In this document: piece after piece, positions 42,644-57,600 of the stretch | Layout: each line of letters opens with the position of its first letter | How positions within the stretch are numbered: the stretch's first letter is position 1 | Assembly: GCA_963677165.2 (NCBI GenBank) | Contig: CAXXSX010000002.1 | Location: 2,790,001 to 2,854,000 of the forward strand | Direction of reading: 5' to 3' | Source of the DNA: JAFGXT01 sp963677165 | GTDB taxonomy: Bacteria; Verrucomicrobiota; Lentisphaeria; Victivallales; SZUA-371 | DNA length: 64,000 bases | Notes under the pieces: generated by a model | What the model saw: the letters and a program-made list of their open reading frames with translations, nothing else | What the model was told of the DNA's origin: nothing | The model's database searches: none | Position numbers and translations under genes: made by a program

Positions 42644-45600
42644 ATGTATTTACTAGAAGACAGAATTCTGTTTGATGGGGCCGCAGCAGCGGATGTGGCA
42701 GCCGTTCTGGCGGAAGCCGAAGCACAACAAGAAGCACAGCAGGAAGAAGCTGAACAGGAGGCAGAGGATCAGCAGAGCTCAAGCTCTAATACTGATAATG
42801 ACAGTAGTTCCGATTCATCGGGCGATTCTGATGTTAGTGATGCTAATTCCGAATCTGATATTGATATTGACGCGCTTATTGCAGACGCGTTGAATTCTGC
42901 TGATGCCGATGCGGACGACGTAACTGTTCTTATTGTTTCCGATGATATTTCCAATTATGAGTCTCTCGTTTCCGCTGCTTCCGAGAGTACCATTGTTATT
43001 ACTTATGATCCTGACTCGACTTCTCTTTCTGATCTTCTCCAACAAGTAAAAGATTCTCTGGGTGATGCGAAAGCCGACTCTATCGCCTTTGCCGTTGAAT
43101 CTACTGACTCTGATGAAATTGTTATTTCCACTTCTGATATTACCAGCCTTGACAGTCTTGATTCCGACTCCGACCAGCAGGCGTTCTGGGAAGGTATCGG
43201 CAGCGTGCTTGATACCGATGGCCGCATTGATTTGCTTTGTTCTGACTTGACTGATTCTCAGGACGGTATTGATCTGGTTGATCACATTGCTGACCTTTGT
43301 GATGCTGATGTTGCCGCTTCCGATGATATTACCGGCGCGGATGGTGACTGGATTCTTGAAACTGGCGATATTGATGTCGCTGAAGTATATTTCGATGGCG
43401 AAAAGATTGATGCCTTTACTGATAATATTACGATTAATATGGATATAGACGGCAGCGACACCAATGAAGTCGCTTTCATCAACTCCAGCGTAATGGAAAA
43501 TGACACCATTGTTGCGGAACTTGAAGCGATGGGTATTGATGTTGTTGTTCTTGACAGTGACTCCGATGCACTTGATCAGATTTCCGATTATCTGGCTATT
43601 CATGACGGTCTCGATTCAATCCGTATCATTACACACGGTAATGACGGCTATTTTGTTCTCGGTGGAGATGTTATCGATTCTGATTATGTTTCAGAACATG
43701 CTGAGGAGATTGCAGAATGGGGCGATTCTCTAACTGATGATGGTGATATTCTAATTTATGGCTGTGACCTTACGGCTTCTGATAGCGGAGTTGATTTGGT
43801 TCATAGCATTGCTGATCTGACTGGCGCAGATGTAGCCGCATCTGACGATGTAACCGGTGTTGGCGGTGACTGGGATTTGGAATATTCTACCGGAACAATT
43901 GAGGTTGCCGACCTGACCGTTGGCGATTATGTCTATCGCTTGACATCACAGGTTGTCAGTAATGCAGATGATAGTGGTACTGGTTCTTTACGCGATGCCA
44001 TTGAACTTGCTGAAGACGGTGACACTATAGTTTTTACTATTACTGCTGGTAGTATAATTACGCTTTCCTCCAGTATTACAATTGATGTTGAATTGACAAT
44101 TGAGGGCGGTACTTCAAATATTACAATTAGTGGTGATAGCTCTAGTCAAATTTTCATTGTCGATGATGGACTTAGTAATAACTCGATTGATGTTGTTATC
44201 GAAAATGTTACTTTGAGTGCTGGATCAGGTGTCAACGGTGGCGCCATAAATAATAGTGAAACTCTAACGCTTTATGGCGTTGAGATTAATAGTTCTGAAG
44301 CAACCAATGGTGGTGCGGTATATAATACTGGTGATCTGACGGTAACGGATTCAACCTTGACTGGTAATTCTGCGGAAAACGGCGGCGCGATCTATAATTC
44401 CGGCACACTTACCGTTAATATTGATGTCGGCTCCAGTTATATTACTAGTAACGCTGCTACTGCAAACGGTGGGGCAATATATTCTTCTGCGGGGACCGTT
44501 TCTATTTCAAATACGCTTATAGGAGGAGCTTACGCGGACAGAAATGAGGCTGCAAATGGTGGCGCGATATATGTTGCCGGCGGTACTGTTACAATATCTT
44601 CAACAACAACTGTTTCTTATAATGAAGCTACCGATGGCGGTGGTATTTATGTGGCTGATGGTAGAGTTAATTTGTATGGTGAGGTTTCTTATAATACTGC
44701 AACCAGTGAAGGCGGTGGTATTTATATAGCAGAAGATGGATCGTTTTATTCATACACAAGTAGTTCCATCGAATATAATGAAGCAGTTGACGGTGCCGGG
44801 GTTTATAATCTTGGTGCAGCTTATTTTTCTAGTAATTCTGTTGATAACAATATCGCTTCGAATGACGGTGGTGGTATTTATAATACTGGTACGGCTACGA
44901 TATCATATGCGGATGTTTACAGCAATACCGCGACTGAAGATGGTGGTGGTATCTATAATACTGGTACAATGACAGTTTCGGGAGCCGATATTTATTTGAA
45001 TATCGCCACAAATGGTGGCGGTGGTGCGATTTATACATCTGGTGAACTTACAGTCACCTCTTCATCAACAATAGGCGGAAACGGAACAGCCAATCAGGCA
45101 TCGTACGGCGGAGCAATTTACGTTGCTGATGGCTCTGCGGTAGTTCGCGGTGCTTCGACAATTTCATATAACGAGGCAACTTCTACGAATGGCGGCGGAG
45201 TTTATGTTGCAGTTGACGGTAGTTTTGGACTTATTGAGTCCTCAACAGTTTCATACAATGAGGCCGTATTAGGTGCAGGTCTTTACGTTCTGGGTTATGC
45301 GTATGTTAACGCGTCAACTATTGACAACAATATTGCCTCTGGAAGTGGTGGTGGTGTTTACAGTACCGGTACGATTACCGTTAAGAGTGGCAGTGTTATT
45401 TCAAATAATACTTCAGTTGGCTCTGGTGGTGGTATTTGGTCTGGTGGCAGCCTGACGGTATACGGTAGCTATATTGGTACAAACAACAATGGTGATTCTC
45501 TTGCGAATTCAGCCACAGGTGATGGCGGTGGTATCTATATTGCGTCTTCTTCTGACGATGTTACGATTACCGGATCTACTATTGCCAATAATATCGCTAT

Positions 45601-48600
45601 TTCTGGTTCAGGCGGCGGTATTTTCAATGCCGGCGTTGCTTTGACAATTGATTCTTATACCGTTAATGATACGACTTATGGTTCAACCGTTGATGGCAAC
45701 TCTGCTGGAGCTTCTGGCGATGATATATACCATACCTCTGAAGCCCTGACAATTTCTGATGCTACTATCGGTGAACTCTACTTGGTATCCGATGTTCTTT
45801 ACATGACTGGTTCTACTGTTGATGCTTTTAACAACGTGGACGGTACTGTTATTACTTCCTACGCTTCCGGCAGTTATTGGGGTATGCTCAATACAATTAC
45901 AACCCAGGCTTCGACGAATGGTAGTGTTTTTATTGATAGCTTGAATACTATTGGAGGCACGACTGGATATACTCAGGCTGAAATTTACAGTATATATCAG
46001 AAGTTTGCCGGTCTTTCTCAGATTACTGTTACTGTTGCCGTAGATGTTGTTGATTTAGATGATGAAATTTCTTTGCGTGAGGCCGTTATATTTGGCGTTT
46101 CGGGTTCTACAATTGTGTTTAATTCCGATGCGGATGAAGGTGCTGTTATTTCTACTGTTGCCCTTGATTATGGTGAACTTACTATTATTAATGATTTGAC
46201 AATAGATGGTACCACTGGTGATGACGAAGATGAGCTTGTTGTAATTAACAATACCACTAATTCCCGTGTTTTCTCTGTGGATGACACTTATAACTCCGAT
46301 GCCGGCCTGACGGTTACAATGCTTTCTTTCGGCGGCGGCTCGACTGCGGACCGCGGCGGAGCGGTTATTCTTTACGGTGGTACTGCAACTTTTGATTCTT
46401 CGGTAATTGGTAGTGTTACTGCTCCTAATGCGGCTTCGTATGGCGGCGCGATCTATGTTTCCGAAAATGCTACGTTGAATCTTACCGATACCATTGTCGT
46501 GTCCAGTTCGGCAACATATGGCGGCGCGATTTATAATGATGGCGGTACTGTTTCATTAACCGGAACCATAAGCGATTCCTATTCATATTCCGGCGTACTT
46601 TCCAATAACAGTGCAACTTATGGCGGCGCGATTTATAATAATTCCGGTTCCATTACCATTAGTGGAATATATTTTGGGTATGCTACCGGAAATTCCGCAA
46701 CTGACGGCGGCGCGATTTATAATAATACCGGAACAATAACAATTTCCGGTTCTACTGTTATTGCTAACAATATTGCAACTGGCAACGGTGCCGGTATTTA
46801 TAATGCTTCCGGTACTGTATCTGTTTCTGACAGTATCATTGGAGGGAATGACGCAGATGTTAACGGTGGCGGTATTTATAATGTTTCTGGTACTGTTAAT
46901 CTTGACAACACTATTGTCGGTTCTACTTCTAAGACCTACATAGAAGTAGATGATGATGATAACGAAAACGAAATTATAGTCGATTTTGGCGGAGCTAATA
47001 CCGCAGTTGACGGTGGTGGTATTTATAATGATGCCGGCACTGTTACCATAACGAATGGCAGTATTATTAGAAGTAATGATGCGGATGATGATGGCGGTGG
47101 TATTTATAATGCCGCTGACGGTTATCTTGCTGTTACTGATAGTACTGTTGGAGTTTCAGACTCTGCTTCTTTTACCGGCAATACGGCAACTGACGGTGGT
47201 GGTATTTATAACTTGGGATCTGCTGTTTTAACGGATTCTGTGGTTTCGGGAAATGCTGCTGCTGGAAATGGCGGCGGTATTTATAATGATGCTGGAGGTT
47301 ACATGTTTGTTACCTCTGCTGGTGAAGTTAATGCTGACGATACGGATGACCTCCTGGGTAATTCTGAAAGTGAAATAAGTGGCAATACTGCCGCTGGAAG
47401 TGGCGGCGGGATCTATAATGCCGCTACCGCTTCTATTACGGTCAATCTCACGCTTATCGGTTCGGATGATACTACAGAAATTGAAGACGCAATAACTGCT
47501 CTGGAAGATAAAACTTACACCGCGATGGCTAATCTTAATTATAGCAATACTGCTACTAGTGGTTATGGTGGTGGTATTTATAATGCTGGTACTGTCACGG
47601 TAACTGCCAGTTATATTTCTTTAAACGATGCGTCTGGTTCTGATGGCGGTGGTATTTATAATGATGCGGGGACAGTTACCATCGTATCCAGTCTGATCAG
47701 TGCGAATCATTCATATGATAATGGTGGCGGTATTTATAATGATGCGGGGACAGTTACCATCGGTGCTTCCACCACTTTTAATTCTAGTGGAGAAACTGTT
47801 ACTATTGGCAGTTATATAACCGGAAACCTCGCCGGTTATTTTTATTGGGATAGTGGTTATTCTCTTTCATATAACAATGGATCTGGCGGTGGTATTTACA
47901 ACTCATCGGGATCTGTTACTATTACGTTAAGTACAGTCTCCAGTAATATTTCTATTATCGGTGATGGCGGTGGTATCTATAATACTGGAACTTTGTATCT
48001 TTATTATGCTACAATTTCATCCAATACCGCATATGGTGGTGATGGCGGTGGTATCTATACTGCTGATGATACCGGAACTGCAACAATTACTTCGATTGGT
48101 ACTACAATCAGTAGTAATACCAGTGAAAATATTTCAATTGCACTTTTGGGGATTAATTGGGGGGGGACAGGCGGCGGCGTCTATGACGTCAGTACTGGAA
48201 CGGTCAGTTTTACCGGCGGCGAGATTTCCAGTAACTCTGCTGGTTTAAACGGTGCCGGTATTTACACAACGAATGATCTTTCTCTTTCCGCGGTTGATTT
48301 CTCTGGTAACTCTGCGGGTGGTGACGGTGGTGCTGTTTATATTACCGGAGCGTCTTTAACGGTTTCCGGTGGTGATTTTGATGGCAATTCGGGTGACTCC
48401 GGTGGCGCGATTTATATAACCGATGGTACATTGGATGTTTCTTATGCCACCTTCTCGTCGAATAATACAAATTCCACTAGTGATACATATTTTGGCGGTG
48501 CGATTTATGCTGGAGGAACTACCACTGCTTCGATAATCTGGACCGAGTTTTCTTCCAATTATGCCTATAATGGCGGCGCGATTTATTTGGTCAGTAATGT

Positions 48601-51600
48601 GACGGTTAGTTCGTTTGCTAATAATACTTTTACATCAAATCATGCTTCTAATAACGGTGGAGCTGTATATTCTGCTACAAATCTCAGCGTTTCCAACTCA
48701 ACATTTACGTACAATTATTCCTATTATTCTGGCGGTGCCATATACTTTACTGCGACAACGTTAACGGTAAGCTCATCTGATTTTACCTATAATACCAGTT
48801 ACTTCGATATGGGTGGCGCAATTTATTTTGATGGTACAACACTAACTGTTACCAGTAGTAACTTTGGGTCGAGCTCCAGTTCGTCTTCAGGCAACTCTGC
48901 TGATGAGGGCGGGGCGATCTATCTGGCTTCCGGTACCGGCACAATTGATGATTCCGGCTTCTACTACAACGATGCCGATGACTATGGCGGCGCTGTTACT
49001 CTTGCCGGTTCGACTACTTTAACTATTAATCAGTCGACTTTTACAGGAAATAAATGTGAGGCTTATGGTGGAGCCATTTACTCCAATGATTCATCAACGC
49101 TGACAATTAATGATACTGATTTTACCAGCAATACCGCCACATATTCCGGCGGCGCAATTATGTCCATAAACACCGCTCTAACTATTAATGATTCAAATTT
49201 TTATTCCAATACAGCTACTGTTACTGCTGGTGGTGCAATCTATTACCAGGCTACTTCAACGAACGGTTCTCTTGCCATAACTCGTTCAAATATTGGCGCG
49301 GAAGATAATGGTAATACAGCGGGACATCTGGGTGGAGGAATTTACATTGTTTCGATGGATGGCGGTGATATATCTATTGCCGATTCCACTATTTCTTATA
49401 ATTCCGCTTCGGAAACTGATAACGGTTATGGCGGAGGTATCTATCTGTACTTTACAACTTCCAGTACCGAAACGGTAACCATTTCGGATACTGATATTTC
49501 TTACAATACTGCGACGGTTGATGGCGGCGGTATTTATGTTTATGATGTTGATAACACTTTAACAATTACTGGGTCTACTATCAATTATAATGAAGCCGAA
49601 ACCGGTTCTGGCGGCGGTATCTACATTTATAGCGGTGATGTTTCCATCAGTGATCAGAGTACATTGTCATATAATACCGCTTATCTCAACGGTGGTGCGA
49701 TCTATGTAAGCAGTTCTTCCACTCTTACTACTAATATCGTGACAATCTCTTATAATACTGCAGGTAATGTTTACAGCTCCGGTTTGGGCGGCGGTATCTA
49801 CAGTGAAGGTACTTTGAATCTTACCAATACAACACTGGCTTATAATACAGCTTACGGTAACGGTGGAGGTATCTACACGACCGGTAATTTAACGATTGCC
49901 AAGTCAACGATCAATAATAATACAGCCTATGATGGTACGACTGCCGGTATTTATATGAATGGAGCCTATTTCGATGCGGAAACAATTACGGTTGCTTTCA
50001 ATGATCAAAACGGTACTGATTATGCTATTTATCTGGGCTCTTCCGTTACTACCGCTGAGATAGGTAATTCCACCATTGCTTTCAATGGTTTTGGTGTTTA
50101 TAGTGATTCTGCAAATCCCCTTGTTGTTACGAATTCTCTGCTTATTCATAACGGGTCTACGGATGACGATCAGATTTCCGGTAATTATTCGACAATTACA
50201 GATAATTCGTTTGTAAGATATGATAACGAAGATGACGATGGAAATCAGATTCTTGAAACCAGCCTTGCCGATGCTGGCGGCTGGGTATTAACCTTGGCTG
50301 TAACAAGCGATTTCTATAATGGTGGTAATTCGGAAGGAACGGATGGGACCGGCAATTCTGACGCTCGTGGTTATCTCTTCCTGACTGGAACCTTTAGCCG
50401 TACTCTTGGTGCATACCAGTACAATGCGTATGTTGCTTATAATACAACGGGTACCGGTGGTGATGGTAACTCAAGCGGCTATTATTATACGGTTGACTCT
50501 GCTGTTTTAGCTGCTGATGCAGGTGATACTATTGAGATTATTAGTACCCGTGTTCTAGTCAAAGAGACTATTACCATTGATTTAGACCTTACGCTGGATG
50601 GCACTGGAGCCACGGTCCTTGATGCTGGTGACAGTGGCATCACATCAATTATCAGTATTACAGATACTGCTACTACGGTTGGTGATACTACTACTTATTC
50701 AGCGGTTACTGTTACAGTCAGCAATATGACTTTGACTGGAATTGATTCCTCTGAGGAGGGATCAGCCGTTATCAGCATTACTACAGACTCAAGTTTAACT
50801 TCTTCGACGAGCTCAATTACAATAGAAACTGTTACCATTGAAGACAACAGCAGTTATTACGGCGGTATTTATAATAAGTCCGCAACATTGACTGTAACTT
50901 CAGGCAGCACATTTGAAGACAATACTGCTGCTTACGGTGGTGCGATCTACAATGATTATGGTACTTTAGAAGTTTACGATAGTTATTTTTATGATAATAC
51001 AGCTACATACTCCGGTGGCGCGATCTATAGCGGTTATAATGTTGATGAGGGAGTTTATACTTATGGATCGCTGACTATTAGCGGTTCCACCTTTATCGGT
51101 AACAGCGCAAATTATGGCGGCGCAGTCTGCGTGGTTTCCAATTCAGCCCTTGACATCGATAATTCTACTTTCTCCTACAATACGGCCACATATTCCGGCG
51201 GTGGTATCCATGTTGAGGATAATGATGATTCTCCTGCTAATACGGTAGTAACTATTACTAATACAGTACTGACAAATAACAGTGCGACTTATGGCGGCGC
51301 TGTATGTCTTAACGGCAATACCATTACTGCAATTGTCGATATTGATGGAGGTTCTTCCGAAATTCAATATAATACCGCGACATACGGCGGCGGTATTTAT
51401 TCTGCCGGTGCAACATTATATGTTGAAGATACTACTCTATCGCATAATACCGCAACAGTTAGCGGCGGCGCTCTTTACGCAACATATTATACTGATGCAA
51501 ATGAAGTTCAGCAGGTTGGTTCTGTTACCTTTAGCACCGTTGATCTCGAGTACAACACAGCTTCATATGGTGGCGCCATCTATAACTATCAGGGTGGGTC

Positions 51601-54600
51601 CATTATTATTAATGCCGCGAATATTCTGGGCAACAGCGCGACTTATGGCGGCGCTATTTATGTTTCCGGTGAATATTCCGATTCCTCCTATAACGCGACT
51701 GTTGCAATTGATGGTTCATCCGTTGTTGACAGCAACAGCGCGAGTTATGGTGGTGCTGTATACAATGAGGGGGGTCTGGTGATTTTTTCATCCGGTGCTC
51801 AGTTGACCAATAATAGTGCGACCTATTATGGCGGCGCGATTTATAACTCCTACTATTTCGTGTCCGATACGAATGAATTAAAGGGAGAAGTTACGCTTAA
51901 CGGTGTTACCATTACTGGTAATTATGTTGAAGAATCATACTACATCAGTAATGGAGAGATAGTCTATTACGGTGGTGGAGCGATCTATAATTTACTTGGA
52001 ACCGTCACTATTACCGGCGGAACGATGACTGCTAATGCTACTGCCGGAAGTGGTGGAGCTATTTATAACCTTAGCGGTACTGTATCCGTTACAGATACGG
52101 ATTTGGATTATAATATTGCCGGTAATTATGGCGGTGCGGTTTATAATTATTCCAGCTATTCTACCGTGAATAACAGCGACTATACGTATTACTATGGAAC
52201 GGTTGAGCTAAGCGGAAGCTCATCGGCTATCTCCATTACACACAACCGTGCCCTTTCCGGTGGTGCGATTTACAATGGAAACAATGGTATTATCACAATT
52301 GACTATGCTAATCTCAGCTACAATGTGGCGGTTTCAGGTTACGGTGGCGCAGTTTACAATTACTCATCCAACGCTGACGGCACTGGTGAATATACGAATA
52401 TCGGGGTAACGATCAGCGGGGATACTGATGTTAGTTATAACTATGCAGTTTCCGGTGGCGCAATTTATAATAATTCATCTGATGAGGGTACTGGTATTTG
52501 GATCGGTACCGGATCATCTGATGATATTGAAATGATTGGTAATATTGCCAGTCAAAGCGGTGGTACGATTTATAATGCTTCCGGTTATATATATGTTGGT
52601 GATACGGGCGCTTCAACTTTGCTGATTCAGGACAGTTCTGCCGGTATTTCTGGAGGCGGTATTTACAATGCCGGTACAGCCGCTCTTGAAAACATTGAGT
52701 TTGACAATGCTGATGCGGTTAGCGGAAGCGGCGGCGCGATTTACAACTCCGGAGATCTCAGTGGTTATGGTATTACGATTTCAGGCAGTAACGCGATTTA
52801 TGGCGGCGCAGTATATGCCTTTGGCAGTTCATCTTCTACCTCCACTGCAACATTCTCGCAGAGTGTGTTTACCAGCAATTATGCCACATATGGCTCTGTG
52901 GCTTATTTATACTACGGAGATGTTACGATTTCCGGCAGTAGTTCATTGGTATATAGTAATACTTCTACCTATTCCGGTGGTGCTTTTCAGATCGAAACAT
53001 CTGGTACGCTGACAATTTCGGGAGGAGCTCAAGTATATTCCAATACTTCTCTGCTTGGAGATGGCGGAGCGATTTATAATAATGGCGGTTCTGTTATTAT
53101 TTCATCCGGGAGTACAATCTATGATAATTCCACTCGTCAGAATGGCGGAGCGATTTATAATGACGGTGGTTCTGTAACAATCTCAGACAGTACAATCTAC
53201 AATAGTGATGCATTGGAAGGTGGAGCGATATATAATACTGGAGCTGACGCTGAACTGATTATTTCCAACGGAAGTGTTATTCATGATTGTAATGCTACCG
53301 CCGGCAGCGGTGGTGCTATTTATAATGATGCCTATGTTCTTATTAATGACAGTGACTTCTATGATAACTCGGCTACTGAAAATGGTGGTGCAATCTTTAC
53401 TGATTCCGTTCTGGTCATTGAAAACGGTTCCAGCTTTACTAATACTTCTACCGGAGCGACCGCAGTTAACGGTGGCGCCATTTATGTTGGTGCCAATGGC
53501 GGACTGACAATGACTGACAGTTCTATTGTTGGATATACCGCGAGTGCAGACGGTGGTGCTATCTACTCGCTCGGTCTGGTTGTTCTCGAAAGTTCAACAA
53601 TCTCCGGTAATACCGCGGTTAACGGTGGCGGTATTTATATTGGCAGCTCTTCCAGCGGGGAGGGTGGACTCACTACCAGTAAGTCCACCATTACACTCAA
53701 TACAGCTACCGGCAGCGGCGGCGGTATTTATAATCTTGGCGGTAATCTCCAGTTGGTTACCACTACTATTTCCACCAACTTGGCTTATGGCAGCGGTGGC
53801 GGTATTTACAGTTGCCAGTATTCCGGTAGTTTTGATGAAATCATTATTCAACAATCTACCATTGACAATAATACTGCCATGAGTGGCTATGGTGGCGGTC
53901 TTTATACTGAAGGAAATTCATACATTTATGCTTCGACAATTGCTTATAACTATTCCGCAGAAGGTACAGGTTCAGCTATTTATGTTGTCGGAGACAGTTC
54001 AGGTAGTACAACAACTATCGAGCTGGAAAATGTTACGATAGCTTATAATGATGCCTTGGCCGGTGTCGCTGTATCTACTTACAGTGTGACGCTTGATTCC
54101 GACACGAGTTCTTCGATCTATGTCAGTCTAATCAACTCTATTGTTGCTTATAATAATGCAGGGGTGAATTCTGCGAGCGTTTATAATATCCAAAGTGTTT
54201 CAAGTTCTACAACATCTATTACGTCGAATTATAGTAGTTTGTTTGTGACTGGTGAATTGGAAGATAATGGCGGTTGGGTAAAAACTATTGCGATTTCTAC
54301 ATCCGGTTCGGCCTATAATAGTGGTACTGATAATGGCGCGGATGAAGTTGACGCCCGTGGTTATTATATTAACAGTACTCGTGATATAGGAGCCTATGAA
54401 GCGAACGCATATGTCGCCTATAATACAAATACTCTGGTTTACTACACATCAATTCAGGATGCGATTGATGCCGCGTCAACCAGTACCGTTCAGACTATTT
54501 CGATTGTGGGATCGCGAGTTATCGTTGATAGTACCATTACAATTGACAGTAATGTAGTATTGACCGGCAGCGGTTCAGGCGAAACTGTTCTGGATGGATT

Positions 54601-57600
54601 GGATGCAACTCAGATTATGTCGATTACTTCATCTTCATCAGCTGTGTCCGTTTCTATTGACGGTATGAGCTTTGTTAATGGTTATAGTGACTCAACTACT
54701 ACTGGTGGCGGAGCGATTTATAACACTGAAAGTCTTTATCTGAATGATGTCATTTTTGATGGTAACAATGCTGATAATTATGGTGGTGCAATTTATAATG
54801 CCGCTAATGCATTGGTTTATGTTGAAATGTCTTCTCTGACAAATAACAGTGCCGTGAATGGTGGTGCAATTTATAATTACAATGGTACGGTCTATGTTGA
54901 AGAAAGCACTCTGGAAAATAACTCCGCAACAGATGGTGCTGGTTCCGGCAGTGGAGGTGCGATCTACAGTGTCGGCAGTTCTGCTGTACTGACTATTACC
55001 AGTTCTACACTTAATAATAACTCTGCTGAAATGAATGGTGGAGCCGTATACGCTCAGAATGAAGTTACCATGACTAATACAACCCTGGCATTTAATACCA
55101 GCGGTGACGAAGGCAGCGCAATATACCTTACCGGTAACGGTACTTGGGAATTCACCAATGTTACTTCCGCATATAATGAGTCTGGTAAGACTGGTACTGA
55201 TGGCTATGCTATTTATGTTAGCGGTGGTACACTGACAATGACAAACGACTTGTTCGTGAACAGTTATAATGCAAGTGGAACGACCGGACTTGATATTAAC
55301 ATCGATAATGAAAATATAAGTTCATATGATATTCTCTATTCCGCTTACAATGCAGGAGATTCGACGGTTGACGGAGATCAGGCGGTCAATTACTTTACTA
55401 CTTCTGGCCTGCTCGATAATGGTGGCTGGGTAAAAACTCTGGCGATTAACGATGTTAGCTTCGACTTGGGTGATGATACGATTAGCCTTTCCAGTGGTGG
55501 TACGGTTTCCGGTACCAGTAATCTTGATGCTCGCGGCTACTATATTTATGACAACGGAAGTACTGGAAGTGATACGAATCGCAGTCTTGGTGCCTATGAG
55601 TATGAAGGTACCATCGGCACGATGACATACCATCTTTTGAGTGGTAATCTTAAAACAATATATATTACATCAATTAACAGCCGCCTTGCGACGACTTATT
55701 CATTATCAGAGGCTGAAATCACGATTGATCTTGCGGGAACCCGAATCATTGAGAATGATATTAGTGTTTCTCTGGTTTATAATACAGGAAGTGATACTGC
55801 TGCCTTGACGGTTAATATTTACGGAAGTACTGAAGGCGATACCGTTCTTAGTGCTGGTGGTTACGGAGATTTCTTTACAGTTAGAGGTGGGTATAATAAT
55901 GCCGGAAATGCTGTGCTGGGAGTGCTTAATCTCTATAATATGACACTTTCAGATGCAGTCGATAGTTCTAACCCGTTGATCAAATCTACAGGTGCTCTTA
56001 CCAGTTCAACCGCATTCACTGGTACTGATATTACGGTGACGAACAATATATCACTGAGCAGTGGTGGTGTTCTTGCCACTTCTTCTGAATCAACGGATAT
56101 TTCTTTTGAATTCACTGATTCAACATTCAGCTATAATATTTCCGGTGGAGATGGCGGTGCGTTTGCTGTTAATGCTAAAAATGTGACAATGTCTAATTGT
56201 ACGATTACCGCCAACCGGGCGATGGGAAGCGGTGGGGCGATATATGTTTCTGATGCAGGTGGTTCGGCATCCTTGTCATATTGTACTGTCGCCTATAACT
56301 ATTCGAATAGTGAAGGTGCCGGTGTATATAATGCGAAGTCTATTACTTCTAATTATACAATTTGGGCGAAAAACCGTTCGGCAACATATGATACCAGTTA
56401 TCTTTCAACCGATCAGTTCCATAAAGGCTATGACTACTATAACGCTACAGGAGAGGCCACTGTGACTACCAGTTACAGCCTTTGCGAAAGCCAGAATGGA
56501 ATTGGCGATACCGAGCATACTTATTTCTTTGGTAAACGCAGTAAAGATACCGGTGATATTACTGACGGAAGCGTGATCTATGAAGCGATAAGCGGTGGAG
56601 TAAATAACGACTTTATCGGTTTGGGATTTGATGTTTTCGAAACCGGTCGTCTGGCAGATAACGGCGGATATTCCTATACGCTTCAGCTTTCTGAAAACAG
56701 TGCCGCTCGTGATGCTACTTCGGTAAGCAGTGGTGCGGACGATCAACGTGGTTATGGTATTGTTAATTATCGTGATATCGGTGCTCTTGAGCTCAATGGT
56801 ACTTATGTAACGAATGATGATACTGGCGTTTCCTATAGTAGTATTGCCGCTGCAGTTGCAGCTGCGTCCAGTGGTGATACTTTGACGCTTGCCGGAACCC
56901 GTATCGTTGAATCAGGTATTACTATTACTAAAAATATTACTATCAACGGTACTACAACTAGCGGAGATGACTTTACAAAGGCAACGATTACTTTAATTGA
57001 TGCTAAGAGTTATGGACGGGTATTTTCAATTGACAGTTCTTCTGCAACTGTAACTATGACAGGATTGTACATTACTGAAAGTATGTCGCTCAGCGACAGT
57101 ATGGTCTCCGGTTCCGGTAATGGTGGAGCGATTTATTCAATCGGAACTCTGGTACTTAATGATGTCATTATTACTGATTCGTTTGCTCAGATTTCTGGTG
57201 GTGCAATTTACAGTACCGGTTCTCTGGCTATTTCTTCCAGTAATCCATATTCATTCCTCCCAATAGCGTTGGCATATAATACTGCCGGACTTTCTGGGGG
57301 CGCGATCTATGCTTCCGGTGAAATATCACTGACTGGCGTGGAATTTGATGCTGGCGACTATACCAAATTCCTCCAGTTTAATTATAATACTTCCGGTATT
57401 GGTGGTGCGATCTATCTGGTGAATGTGACTGCTGCAGCTGATTCCAGTCTGGATTATCTCTTTAATGCGGTATTGTTTAACGGCAATAGTTCTTCCGATG
57501 ATGGTGGTGCCATGTATGTTGAATCATCTGCTGTTGATCTGACGTTTAATGAATCATATTTTATTAATAACGTTTCTGGCGGAGATGGTGGTGCATTATA

